Of a stretch of 64,000 bases of DNA, positions 1 through 11,239 are shown one piece after another. The stretch is taken from assembly GCF_900324465.2 (NCBI RefSeq), contig NC_046623.1, forward strand, positions 18,483,631-18,547,630, in the 5' to 3' direction. A program made the translations under genes and the position numbers. Within the stretch, counting starts at the first letter, position 1, and every line of letters begins with the position of its first letter. The notes below the pieces were generated by a model, which saw only the letters and a list, made by a program, of their open reading frames with translations, was not told the DNA's origin and searched no databases. This DNA is from Anabas testudineus. Lineage: Eukaryota > Chordata > Actinopteri > Anabantiformes > Anabantidae.

Positions 1-1235
1 AAATTTCTTCATTCTTTACAAAAACAAATTCTAAAATTAAACAAATTGAGATCCAGGGCCTTTAAACCAGGTTTCTCAGTCACACTGACCAAAAACAGGC
101 AGAGAATAACTAGAATCATTAATGTACAAGATGTTATCAACATTTCTTTGTACTCTCCAGTTGTATGTGGTAATCAAAAACCGATGATAATACTGTTACA
201 GTATTATTAGGTCAGTACTGTAGTAGTGACCCAATGATGTTTAGTAATACTACAACCAATAAATCGGGTCTACCATCACTGCTACAACTTCACCTTTTGC
301 CAGTACTACTTTATACTAAGTAGTTCTACAACCACCACTACCAACTACTTACTCTACAAACAATACTATACTACTGTACTACAACCACTGTTCCAAATAA
401 ACAGCAGACAAACACTGGATACACGACATGATTCATTTAAACTGCTGTTAGCTGATATCTAAATGAAGTATCAGTATTTCGTGTTTGAAATATGACCACA
501 GAGATTAAACAGGCCTCCTCTGTAGCTGTGTTGTGTCTATTTTATCTGAGGTTCCTTTGCAGAACCAACTGAAACACAAAAAGAACCGATCCAATGTTTA
601 GTGGTTGTGGTACTGGCAAAAACGACAGCTCCCACTCCTCACACACTTTTAGAAGTAATCACTGTTGTACAAAAACGATCAGTACTCTCTGCAAACTACT
701 GCTATTACTACACGTACCGTTACTACAAATACTTACTACTAATAGTACTACTACAAACACTGTTCCTGACTACTATTAGTTTTGATAATACTGCTCTTGA
801 TGCTATTAATAAGAGTAAATTATAAGAGTGTTATTTGTAATACTATTTTTTATTACTTTTAGTACTACAACAAATACTTCTTCCTTGATTTTACTCCCTA
901 CAGGTTCTGATTCTACTTCTCTTAGTACTGACAAGAAAACTAATACTACAACTGTAACCTCTATATTACATTTTCCATTGTTGCAACGTGTATAGATATA
1001 GAACCTTTTAGAAGTTGCACGCTGTCTATTTATTACGTTTACATGTAGTCATTTAGCAGACTAAATGTAAATGTAATAAATATACTGTATATTTATTATA
1101 TTATTTACTTCTGACTCATCTTCTTCTTTACTACTTTCTTCTTGTACTTCTACTATATGACTATAACTTGACAGTTCAAGCTCGGCGTTTCCTTTTTCTT
1201 TCTCTGTGATGAAGTTACTCCACTTTCAACCCTGT
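1..1235. other. AT-rich upstream region, no gene seen
   Basis: AT-rich DNA ahead of ncf1 with no convincing coding frame. Much of it, roughly 190-960, is a degenerate TAC/TACTAC-type trinucleotide region mixed with AATACT words, which looks like an old decayed microsatellite. Short open frames around 594-825 translate this low-complexity sequence and are not genes. Confidence 0.6.
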
Positions 1236-1246
1236 AAAGAGGAACT
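1236..1246 (+). promoter_or_regulatory. PU.1/ETS-like site upstream of ncf1
   Basis: The sequence AAAGAGGAACT lies about 120 bp before the ncf1 start codon. It fits the purine-rich GAGGAA core bound by the myeloid factor PU.1. Mammalian p47phox promoters are known to depend on PU.1, so a site here is expected. The match is seen in the sequence; its function is inferred. Confidence 0.4.
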
Positions 1247-1361
1247 AGCCTTTTGGTGCGATGGTGACAGGCTGCATACACACCCATCAGTATCAGCATA
1301 TAAGTCTCATGCGTGCTGCTTTTTATTTCATCTGAACTCAGTCAGTCTTCTGTATCTCATC

Positions 1362-2970
1362 ATGGAGGAGATCTACGTCAGGCATGTGGAGCTGCTGGGC
1401 TACGAGAAACGCAGCTCCCCGAGTCAGCACTATGTAAGACTGACAACATTTAATCCACATCCTGCTAAATGTTCTTTAAAACTTTTTTATTTCTTGAAAA
1501 ACAGGAGTTCTGACTCGAGGTTCAGCTTCAGTGAATTTAAAGAGAAAAGCTTTCAAAATGGATCCAGGCTTTAAAAACAGTGAATCTTTCTGTGTTTGAG
1601 TGTAAGTAAACCTTCCTCTGCAGGTATACAGGCTGATGGTGAAATGGAGCGACCTCACCGAGAAGCTGATCTACAGGACTTATCCTGAAATCCACACCTT
1701 TCATGTGAGTTCCTCCACACTACAAAATAAAACCACCTACAAAACACAAAGTCAACCCAAAATGTTTGATGTTTTGGTCCAGAAATCGCTGAAGGAGATG
1801 TTTCCCATCGAGGCTGGACAAATCGAGAAGAAGGACAGAATAATTCCTTCACTACCAGGTAAAAACTCATTTCACTATATTTGCACAGGTCGAGTCACAT
1901 TAATCGTTAATCTGCTTCATGAGTAAGTGAGAATTATTATTATTAGCAGATTAAGACGTTTGATAAGTGAGATGTTTGAAATAAATGAGCCAATGTTTTC
2001 TGTTCAAACTCTGCTGTAATGCTTCAGGAAGCACCTGTGAGTTATCAAACACATGTGGTAAAGTCCACTTCTCCTATTTTGTGTGTTGTTGAGGCGTCTG
2101 ATCAAACTGCAGCGAGGCTGAAATCACTCTGCTGTATTGTGGTGTTTGACAGCTGTGAGCTGAATTTATTACAAAACAGAACTGTGAAAGAAGAACTAGA
2201 AAGCAGTGCTCATATTAAAATAACTATTTAGACATTAACAAACATATCGACTATGACACTACAGAGTGAAGCCAAACTGAACGTGGGACACAACTGTTTC
2301 ATTAGTTCACGAGGCTGAATTACAGTTGAAGAATATGTTTCACAGGGTTATAAATAATATCAAATAAAACAACCACAGACATCCGGGTCTTTCCTGTTCA
2401 GATATTTCAGGGCTGTTCACATAAAAACAGAACTCAGGCTTTGCACACTGTCCTTGAGAAACCTTATTACAAAATGCTTGTTGTAATGTGGAGAAACAGG
2501 AGCTAAGACCAAACCTCAAATCCTGACGCAACAGCAGCCAAACTCCACAGGTGGAACTTTCTCTCTCTTCGAAGTCACGTACGCAGAGTGAGAAGAGTTT
2601 CATCAGAAGAGATTTCAAAAAGCAAGTGACCACTGAGCTCTTATCACCAACAACAGGTCAATCTACTGACAACAGTGGGAGATGAGATGCTGAGATGTGT
2701 TCACTTCTGTTCCAGATATCAGACATTTAGTGACCATAACTTTGCTGTTTGAACCGTTTACGTTTCAATATTAAAAATACTGTTTGTGTTTGTGTCCTCA
2801 GCACCGAGGTGGATAAACAGCACGAAGTCGGTAGAAAACTCAAAGGTCACCTTGTCTGAATACTGCCACTCGCTCCTCAACCTGCCGCCTCACATCTCTC
2901 GCTGCAAACACCTCAATGACTTCTTCAAGGTTCGACCTGAGGATGAAAACCCGTCAGCCACAAACACGTC

Positions 2971-3024
<54 letters not shown>

Positions 3025-5757
3025 GGTGTATTTAAGTTCCAGATGATGTGTTAGATGATGTGTTAGGTTGGATAGGATGTTCATTGTGAAAAATGATCAT
3101 TTATTTTGCAGACTGAAAAAAAATGAGGCGAGTGAGTCGGCCAGAGGCATCGCATCAGGTGAGAGTTAACGAGTTTCAAGCAAACGAGACAGTGCAGATC
3201 TGATCCCTGTGCTGTCTCAGCTAATGTTTGTGCTTTGCCTCTCAGAGATTTCTGGTCCCATCATCCTGGAAACCTACAGAGTGGTGGCCGACTTCGTCAA
3301 GACGTCGAAAAATGAGATCAATCTGCACAGTGGAGACCTGGTGGAAATAGTGGAGAAAAGTCAGAACGGTGAGGACAGAACTGGATGTTTGAGGATCGAT
3401 CGTCGTTACAAACTTAATTCTCTGTAGCTTAAACGGAGGTTCAGATCCAGACATTAAGGGGAAGTTAGTGAACCCCAAATAGAGTGAGTGAGTTGTCATC
3501 TTGTGTACCGCCCTGTGTCCATATGTCTCTGGTTTGCTTCTGAGCTGCTGTGGTCCTGGTCCTGTGTTCAGGTTGGTGGTTCTGCCAGTGTGAGTCAAAA
3601 CATGGCTGGGTGCCTGCGTCCTACCTGGAGCCTTTGGACGGACCAGAGGAGGCCGAGGACGTGGAGCCAAACTATGAAGGCAGGCTGTAGAGTTCTCACT
3701 GAATGTTGTGGCGTGATGTTAGGTGTACTGTGTCTCTTGTTTTAACAGTGTCCCTGTTAAAACCTCTTCCCTGCAGGAGAACTCTACATCACCATCAACG
3801 CCTACAAGGCGGAGCAGGAGGACGAGATCTCTCTGGACATGGGTGAAACCACTGAGGTGATTCACAAGCTGCTGGATGGGTGGTGGGTCGCCAGGTACGA
3901 TCATCACACACGAACAAACACCCGTAACATATGTGCAGAGCGTCGGGTTTCGATTTAATCGGACATGTGGGTGTTAAATGTTTCTGAGCAGCTGTGCGAC
4001 ATTTCACATTTCACTCTCACACATGGTTCAGAGTTGACTGACAGGTGGAGAGAGTGAGGTCGAGTTACCTGGAAATGTGATGACGATGAAAACAAATAAT
4101 GAAGTTTAAAAATAAGCTAAAACCTGTCATGTGGAAAGACATCAAAGGTGAAAAAGGCAGGTGTGTGTAGGAAAAGAAAACCGATGGACCGTGGAGCGCC
4201 GGCTTGTGAATGAGTGGAAAAAGCAAATTAAAAGACACACATGACTGCAAAAGATGTAAAAAACACTAAACCAGGACGTGGACACACGTCTTATCAACAA
4301 TAAGACAAGATGATAAAGTTCAACAACAGAAAGAAGAAGAAAGAAGAAAACATCTGACGTCTATCAAACGCTACACTAATGACACAGAGCCCCACCTCAG
4401 TACTAGATAAATAAACAGATACTGAAATAAACGAAGAAATAAATACACAAAATACACAAATACATGTTATAATGTCTATTAACTGTTTTCTCCCTCACAC
4501 TCGAGACACTGCTTTGTGTAATTCCAACATTAACACCTTTTAACATAGTCCATGTGTGTAAATTCTTACTTCTCATTAATATTAACTCTTAATTTTGATT
4601 TGTAAATGCTGTTTTGTGCAGGAAGGGAGAAGAAGTTGGATATTTCCCCTCCATGTACTTGCAGAAGTGTGGAAAGAAAGAAAAATATGAGGCGGAGAGG
4701 GCGAAAATACGAGGACAGAAACCACCACCTCGCAGGTATGTTACAGTTTGTGGCATCAAATATTATGAAGCATTAAAATTACAAACTGGAAAATCTCCAC
4801 AGATTTCAATTATTGGATTAGAACCTCAAGGAGAAAAAGGTTTAAGAAGTATTAAACATGTTTAGAAAAGGACATTTGGTCAGTTTCTTAAATGCTGAAA
4901 TTGAAAAATGAACCTTTTCCACTGTGGCGACCTGATGTGCAGGTTTGCACGTACGTCCTCTTCGGTGCCAGATCATGTTAAAGGGAAGTGTGTGGTCTTA
5001 CACTTTATAACTCTGTTGCATCACATTTCATTTCTCTTTGCTGCCTTGATCTTGTTTGACATTCGGATTCTGACATTCATTCATTCATTCTGACGCACAG
5101 AGAAATATGAAAACCCGTCCAGCTTCTTTCAGTTCCAGCTAGTTTGCAGAACTTTGATCAACAATTAATTCATTTGTTCTGCACAGACATCCTGTATATA
5201 ATTTACTCATCCTGTTTACCAACAAACACAGTATTTCTAGACCCACCTCCTCTGCCCTTCTTTCTTGGTCTCAGATCCACCATCCGAAACGCTAAAAGCA
5301 TCCACAACAAGTCGTCCAACAAGCGGCTGACCCAAGACACCTACCGCAGGAACAGCCGCCGGTACCTCCAGCAGAAGGACGGCCGCCTCACGGAGCCACA
5401 CAGGAACTCCAAGAACGCTGCAAAGTCGCCGCTAAGAGAGAGAAAGAATGAAGGTAATGAAGTGATCCTGACTACAAGCTGGTCGTCTGTCACATCAGGT
5501 GTAATCAGAGCACAGTCAAAATCAACACCAGCACATAAAACCACTGTCAGTGCACACATGACCTGATCATTTTGTTATTTCCCTAACACTCAGAGAACAT
5601 TCCCGAGCTGTCCGGCTCCAGTTCAGAGAGCGAGATGAAGAAGGAGGCTCCAGTCATCCCTCCACGGCCGAGTGCAGAGCTCATCCTGGAGCGCTGCACC
5701 GACAATACCCGCAAGAAAGTCAGCATCCACAGATCACCCACCAGCTCCAGCAGCTAG
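1362..5757 (+). CDS. ncf1: Neutrophil cytosol factor 1 (p47phox), NADPH oxidase organiser
   Basis: Cytosolic organiser of the phagocyte NOX2 complex; it binds p22phox and phosphoinositides and brings p67phox to the membrane. Eleven coding exons join in frame to 415 residues (human protein 390): 1362-1433, 1624-1704, 1783-1858, 2802-2967, 3112-3158, 3246-3368, 3572-3679, 3777-3894, 4622-4735, 5275-5453, 5594-5757. Domains in order: PX (about 4-125, with MFPIEAG and the ISRC arginine), SH3-A (about 155-215, GWWFCQ), SH3-B (about 228-283, DGWWVAR and GYFPSMYL), a basic autoinhibitory region with PPPRRSTIRN placing S303/T304 at the human phosphosite positions, and a C-terminal PxxPxR motif at about 381-386 for p67phox. 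The PX pair RR of human p47phox is R-T here. Intron 7 uses a GC-AG boundary. The start matches the family N terminus ([11 protein letters not shown]). The gene looks intact. Confidence 0.96.
2974..3022. repeat. (CA)n microsatellite in ncf1 intron 4
   Basis: About 24 CA units begin 6 bp downstream of the exon 4 donor GT. The run is transcribed as CA in ncf1 pre-mRNA. Intronic CA repeats close to 5' splice sites are known to bind hnRNP L in other genes; here that is only a possibility. Confidence 0.95.
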
Positions 5758-6170
5758 TGTGGGACGTTTTTTACTTTCTTAATTCACTCACACACGAGTA
5801 GAAAGTCCTACTCAGTCTTTACGAACTCTGGGGACTGGATCTAATGATGATTATGTTGAATGAACACGCAGGTTAACACAGTTACCACAGTAGTTTGTGT
5901 CAGGGTTTGGATAAAAACTATAGTTTTATTATCTAATCTTTTTCCAGTTACATGTTGTGATGCTTGAATTTTACGTTATTTTTATTATTATTTTTTTTTT
6001 ACTTTACTTTTACTATTTTTACATAATTTCTGCATAAAGCTCTGTTTGATAGTGAAAAAGAGTCAGCTATATATACGTTGATGTTTGTGACCTCTGCGTG
6101 GAAACTTAAATCTGTAGATGAATTTCTAAGCATGCAATCTGTAAAGCTCTGTTTTTTTATTTATTTGCAC

Positions 6171-6176
6171 AATAAA
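6171..6176 (+). terminator. Poly(A) signal of ncf1
   Basis: An AATAAA hexamer follows an AT-rich 3'UTR of about 410 bp and is the first canonical signal after the ncf1 stop codon at 5755-5757. A TG/T-rich stretch follows it, as expected for a cleavage region. Confidence 0.7.
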
Positions 6177-6567
6177 TGTTAAGTTTGTCTTATGAAGATT
6201 GTTATTACTGATTAATATGACAATGATTTAATATGAAGTGACATACTATGGCTCTTTGGCACAACATGTCTCTAATTCATTTTAATTTATTTAATTTAAT
6301 TCCAGATGAAAGAATGAAATATGAGCGCTGTTTTTTCCTTTTGGTTTTTCTGGAAACAAAAACTTTAGCCTATTGAAATTTAAATAACATTTAGGAGACA
6401 CATACAAACCCGTGGTCATGGTTTTCTGTCTTACTGACAGGAGGTTATTAGGTTATTTTTTAACAGTAAGTAACTTTTCACGCTCCAAAGATAAAACATA
6501 TAACATATAAAATAATTTTATTATGCGTCCAACTAATAATTTAAAAGCGGAACATGAAGAAAACTTT

Positions 6568-6639
6568 TGACCCCGACGTGATTTGAACACGCAACCTTCT
6601 GATCTGGAGTCAGACGCGCTACCGTTGCGCCACGAGGTC
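6568..6639 (-). tRNA. tRNA-Trp (anticodon CCA)
   Basis: On the minus strand the 72-nt sequence runs from GACCTCG to CGGGGTC plus discriminator A and folds as a cloverleaf. The 7-bp acceptor stem is paired, the D arm contains GGCGCAACGGTAGCGC, the anticodon loop reads CTCCAGA (CCA), and the T arm contains GTTCAAATC. This is the standard vertebrate tRNA-Trp. There is no intron. A TTTT pol III stop follows within about 15 nt on the minus strand. Confidence 0.97.
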
Positions 6640-6960
6640 TGATACAGCAGGAGAAACAGAACGGTAAATAAAGACCAACTATAGTGTTACCATTATAGTT
6701 ATTAGTGTTTAATGTTATTTGATGTTATTTATTGTTTATAGTTATTTATTTATTATTATTACATATAAAATATTATTCAGCAATAAGCGGTAAAAAGTTA
6801 GCTGGGTTAGCCAACTGACGTGCACAAACAGAATGAGGCGAAAAAGTCGGTTCTTAAACAATTAAGAGTAGAAAACAATTAACGTTACCGAACAATTACC
6901 TGCGTTAATTGGTAGAAGTCTCTGAAACTGAAGACGTTCGGAGAAAATGAGACACTGACA

Positions 6961-8145
6961 ACTAGCTGGCGTTAACTAGCTGACGTTAACTAGCTGCTGT
7001 TAACTAGCTGGTGTTAACTAGCTGGCGTTAACTAGCCGGCGTTAACTAGCCGACGTTAACTAGCTGACGTTAACTAGCTGCTGTTAACTAGCTGGTGTTA
7101 ACTAGCTGGCGTTAACTAGCTGACGTTAACTAGCTGCTGTTAACTAGCTGGCGTTAACTAGCTGGCGTTAACTAGCTGGCGTTAACTAGCTGGCGTTAAC
7201 TAGCTGGCGTTAACTAGCTGCTGTTAACTAGCTGGCGTTAACTAGCTGCTGTTAACTAGCTGACGTTAACTAGCTGGCGTTAACTAGCTGGCGTTAACTA
7301 GCTGGCGTTAACTAGCTGCTGTTAACTAGCTGGTGTTAACTAGCTGGTGTTAACTAGCTGGTTTTAACTAGCTGGCGTTAACTAGCTGGCGTTAACTAGC
7401 TGGCGTTAACTAGCTGGTGTTAACTAGCTGCTGTTAACTAGCTGGTTTTAACTAGCTGGCGTTAACTAGCTGGCGTTAACTAGCTGGCGTTAACTAGCTG
7501 CTGTTAACTAGCTGCTGTTAACTAGCTGGTTTTAACTAGCTGCTGTTAACTAGCTGGTTTTAACTAGCTGGCGTTAACTAGCTGACGTTAACTAGCTGGC
7601 GTTAACTAGCCGGTTTTAACTAGCTGCTGTTAACTAGCTGGCGTTAACTAGCCGGTTTTAACTAGCTGGCGTTAACTAGCTGCTGTTAACTAGCTGACGT
7701 TAACTAGCCGGCGTTAACTAGCTGGCGTTAACTAGCTGCTGTTAACTAGCTGACGTTAACTAGCCGGCGTTAACTAGCTGACGTTAACTAGCTGGCGTTA
7801 ACTAGCTGACGTTAACTAGCTGACGTTAACTAGCTGACGTTAACTAGCTGGCGTTAACTAGCTGCTGTTAACTAGCTGACGTTAACTAGCCGGCGTTAAC
7901 TAGCTGACGTTAACTAGCTGCTGTTAACTAGCTGACGTTAACTAGCCGGCGTTAACTAGCTGACGTTAACTAGCTGGCGTTAACTAGCTGACGTTAACTA
8001 GCTGGTTTTAACTAGCTGACGTTAACTAGCTGCTGTTAACTAGCTGACGTTAACTAGCCGGCGTTAACTAGCTGCTGTTAACTAGCTGGCGTTAACTAGC
8101 TGGCGTTAACTAGCTGGCGTTAACTAACTGGTGTTAACTAGCTTT
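6961..8145. repeat. 14-bp minisatellite, about 84 units
   Basis: Tandem copies of a unit of the form TAGCTGGCGTTAAC run for about 1.18 kb in strict 14-bp register. I counted about 84 consecutive units with no indel. Each carries the palindrome GTTAAC and a CTAG word. Variation is limited to a few positions after TAGC, giving variants TGGCG, TGACG, TGCTG, TGGTG, TGGTT and C-initial forms. The order TGCTG-TGACG-CGGCG recurs five times in the distal third. The array lies between the two divergent tRNA genes and has no coding content. Confidence 0.98.
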
Positions 8146-8232
8146 AGCTAGCTAACAGCAGCTCACACTAAGTAACCAGTTCGTGACCTGTCACCGACTA
8201 TTTAAGCGGTCGTCCGGCCCGGCCCTCCACGC

Positions 8233-8304
8233 TCCCTGGTGGTCTAGTGGTTAGGATTCGGCGCTCTCACCGCCGCGGCCCGGGTTCGATTCCCGGTCAG
8301 GGAA
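8233..8304 (+). tRNA. tRNA-Glu (anticodon CTC)
   Basis: The 72-nt sequence begins TCCCTGG and ends TCAGGGA plus discriminator A, with a paired acceptor stem. The D arm is GTCTAGTGGTTAGGAT, the anticodon loop contains CTC in CGCTCTCACCG, and the T arm is GGGTTCGATTCCC. This is the standard vertebrate tRNA-Glu(CTC). There is no intron. A T5 pol III terminator follows at about 8310-8314. Confidence 0.97.
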
Positions 8305-8504
8305 CTTCCTTTTTAATCTTATTTATTAAATACAGCACCAGTTCCTGTGGGTCTTCATCCTCCCTCCTCATCCTCTCATTTAAAAACCCGGATGTCAGGT
8401 GTTAACTCCAATTAAAATACAATCACTCACTTCTTTCATCATAAAATGCCACATTACATTCATTCTATTGTGTGTTTATCTAACTTTATCAAACTACAGT
8501 TGTC

Positions 8505-8625
8505 AGTACTTAAGTAGAAGTAGGAGGCTAACATAAAAAGTAAAGTACCTCGAAACTGTAGTACCAATACAAGTCCAGTACTTCAGTATTTAGTACTTTT
8601 TAGTACTGCTACCTTCCATCACCTG
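8505..8625. mobile_element. Fragment of a TACTTGAGTA-type fish repeat
   Basis: Dense AGTACTT / AAGTA words, ending in a degenerate form of the CTTCTTCCACCACTG terminus seen in a common fish non-autonomous DNA transposon. A fuller copy lies near 58.9-59.6 kb. The resemblance is by word content only, so the call is weak. Confidence 0.35.
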
Positions 8626-8631
8626 GCTACA

Positions 8632-8820
8632 TGCTCTTATTCTGAAACGGAAACACTTACTGTGTCTGTGGAACTTGACTCCGTCCGTGCTGCAGCCTGG
8701 ACCGCTGCAGAGATCCGGACCTCGACCCGGACGGACGGACCGACACCGGGAACATGGCGGCGGGAGCAGGGAGCTGCTCGGAACCGCGGGGACGGATGAT
8801 GGAGCAGCATCAGTGAAGAG
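8632..8820 (+). promoter_or_regulatory. GC-rich promoter/first-exon-like segment, copy 1
   Basis: A CpG-rich island in AT-rich surroundings, with AACATGGCGGC at 8751-8761 (a YY1-type core often found just after TATA-less start sites). It ends in a good splice donor, AG|GTCAGC, at 8820/8821. The ATG opens only a 20-codon frame ending just before the donor, so this would be a non-coding leader exon. The next gene downstream on this strand is st6gal1. A second copy lies at 10338-10573. Promoter role is inferred. Confidence 0.5.
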
Positions 8821-9175
8821 GTCAGCGAAGGGATCTAGAGGGAGATAACGGAAGGTGAAGATGTGCAGAGTGTGAAGTCTGATTATTAGTCATTTATTAA
8901 TAATAAACAGTTAAACATTCATGAGCCGATGACTCATGAGAGTCCATGTAACTCATTCATAATGAAGTGGATTCATGCAGTGTTACAGGAACGTCATCAT
9001 CTTAAATCAGCACCTGATTTTATTTATGAACGTTTTTCTGAACCAGTTCTTTAGTTCGACTCCGTTTCTGTTTGAGTCTCGACAAATTAATCACAAACTC
9101 CAAAACGGAGTCAATTAATGAATCGAATGAATGAATTGACGTCGTATTTGTATTCGTGTATTACGGAGCAGAGCC

Positions 9176-9298
9176 CTCTGCTCCTCTCCTCCTCTGCTCC
9201 TCTGTATCTTCATCCTCATCCTCCTCTCCTCCTCTGTATCTTCATCCTCCTCCTCTGCTCCTCTGTATCTTCATCCTCCTCCTCCTCCTCTCTGCAGA
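9176..9298. repeat. Pyrimidine-rich CTCCTCTGTATCTTCATC repeats
   Basis: Imperfect tandem copies of an approximately 20-40 bp C/T-rich unit containing CTCTGTATCTTCATCCTC, nearly pure pyrimidine on the + strand. Open frames here (71-73 codons) are low-complexity Ser/Leu/Pro runs and are not genes. Confidence 0.8.
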
Positions 9299-9419
9299 CA
9301 CACTGCGTGTCGGCTGCTGCAGAGTCAAGTTAGCAGGATGTAAACATACACCTTTCAAAATAAAGTATCGCTTGTGAAGCGAGATGTTTTAAAAAAGGTC
9401 GGAATTAGTGTTTATAATG

Positions 9420-9490
<71 letters not shown>
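9420..9490. repeat. (TA)n microsatellite, about 70 bp
   Basis: An essentially perfect TA run of about 35 units between the two promoter-like copies. It is self-complementary and could form a cruciform. Confidence 0.97.
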
Positions 9491-9493
<3 letters not shown>

Positions 9494-10142
9494 ACTTTTT
9501 CATTTTAATTTTATTTACATTGAGCTTTATTTGGTCTGAATTTTTGGTCTGTTTTCAACAACGAAGCACTAGAACAATTCATAAATAACTAATATAAAGG
9601 TCACTACTTGTATTTATTTATTTATTGATCTGTATAGCAGCTGTTACAGTGGAGAAGAATTGAAAATATCTCTTGTCATAAATATCATAAGTCATAAATA
9701 TTCAGTTTGTTGTTACAACTAGAAAAAGTGGCAACACCTAATTTAAGTTTGAATTATTTATTATTAATTTAAACAGTGTGTTCAAATTACAGTTGTAACC
9801 TGTAAAATAACAGTTAAATATGTTTGGGATATAAACATAAAAACTACAGTTGTGTTTTTTATGTGAAATAAATATCTAGTAGAGTAGAAGTATGAAATAC
9901 TTTGAAGAACCTCATGACTGAACTTACAGACAGTATTTGAGGAATTGTCAGATCAGTGCAGGTCTTTTACAGTGAATAATGAGTTAACAGTAAATGTTTA
10001 AACTGAAAATGATTCACGAATTAACCTCGTTAACCTTTGTTCTGTCAGGGACATAAATAAAAATGTGTCTCTGATGAGAAGTTAGACACAGATTGAACCG
10101 TGGCTTCTTTAATGTTGAGATTAACCCAGAGCCCCCTCCTGG

Positions 10143-10214
10143 TAACTAACTAACAAACAAACAAGCTAACTAACTAATTAATTAACTAACCAACTAACTA
10201 ATTAACTAACTAAT

Positions 10215-10252
<38 letters not shown>
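10143..10252. repeat. (CTAA)n / (TTAA) tetranucleotide repeat
   Basis: About 110 bp of AACTAACTAA units, imperfect at the left and pure at the right end. It sits just upstream of the second promoter-like copy. Confidence 0.95.
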
Positions 10253-10254
<2 letters not shown>

Positions 10255-10337
10255 AGACACGTCGAAATGCTTCGTTACTGTTGAAAAAGGAAACAGGAAA
10301 GTAAAGTCCCTCCAAACTGTCGTGTAAAAAAAGCCCA

Positions 10338-10573
10338 TGCTCTTATTTTGAAACGCAGACACTGTCCTGTCTGTGTCTAACTTGACTCCGTCCGTGCTGC
10401 AGCCTGGTCCTGCAGAGACCCGGACCTGCAGCGACTTCTCCAAATGCCAGCGACTGCGGCCTCGAACCGGACCGACGGACTGACAGCGGCACCGTGACGT
10501 TGAGGCGGAAACATGGCGGCGGAAGGAAGAAGCTGCTCGGTACCGTGATAACGGAGCAGCATCAGGGAACCAG
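10338..10573 (+). promoter_or_regulatory. GC-rich promoter/first-exon-like segment, copy 2
   Basis: A diverged copy of 8632-8820. Shared blocks include TGCTCTTATT, CTTGACTCCGTCCGTGCTGC, AACATGGCGGC (10510-10520), AGCTGCTCGG and GGAGCAGCATCAG. It also ends in a donor-like AG|GTCAGA at 10573/10574. It contains about 45 bp not in copy 1. Its ATG frame closes after 11 codons, so a coding role is unlikely. It may be an alternative leader exon for st6gal1; that link is inferred. Confidence 0.5.
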
Positions 10574-10594
10574 GTCAGAGAACAGCACCGAGAC

Positions 10595-10849
10595 TTATCT
10601 GTCTATCTGTCTGTCTATCTATTTATCTATCTGTCTGTCTATCTATCTGTCTGTCTCTATATCTGTCTGTCTGTCTATCTGTCTGTCTATTTATCTGTCT
10701 ATCTATCTATCTGTCTGTCTATCTATTTATCTATCTGTCTATCTATCTGTCTGTCTATCTATTTATCTATCTGTCTATCTATCTGTCTGTCTATTTATCT
10801 GTCTGTCTATCTGTCTGTCTGTCTGTCTATCTATCTGTCTGTCTCTATA

Positions 10850-10888
<39 letters not shown>

Positions 10889-10905
10889 GTCTATCTGTCT
10901 CTATA

Positions 10906-10936
<31 letters not shown>

Positions 10937-10985
10937 GTCTGTCTATCTATCTGTCTGTCTATCTGTCTGTCTGTCTGTCTGTATA

Positions 10986-11032
<47 letters not shown>

Positions 11033-11130
11033 GTCTGTCTGTCTGTCTATCTGTCTGTCTCTCTATCTATCTGTCTATCTATCTGTCTGTCTTTCTGTCT
11101 GTCTATCTATCTACCTGTCTATCTATTTAC
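10595..11130. repeat. (TCTG/TCTA)n tetranucleotide array
   Basis: About 535 bp of interspersed CTGT and CTAT tetranucleotides, starting about 20 bp after the copy 2 donor. A 220-codon open frame (YLSICLS repeats) runs through it only because no unit contains a stop in that frame. It is not a gene. Confidence 0.98.
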
Positions 11131-11239
11131 CTTCTTGTGTACATGTACTGCAGTAGTAGTAGTAGTACTACAACCACATACAGTATTTACTGTGTAGACA
11201 GTGGGAGGTGTCTGATGTTTGATTATTGGTAATTTATTG

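Noticed and set aside
5144-5566. 140-codon single frame as a separate gene
   Set aside because: It is ncf1 exon 10 (5275-5453) extended into flanking introns.
6961-8145. CRISPR-like regular array
   Set aside because: Units are directly contiguous 14-mers with no unique spacers, in a vertebrate nuclear context. The 23-bp, 21-bp and 97-bp arrays fail the same test.
8754-8816. Small protein from the ATGGCGGC start in promoter copy 1
   Set aside because: Only 20 codons, and the duplicate copy closes after 11 codons with a different end, so there is no sign of coding selection.
10494-11156. 220-codon open frame (YLSICLS repeats)
   Set aside because: It is a translation of the TCTG/TCTA tetranucleotide array.
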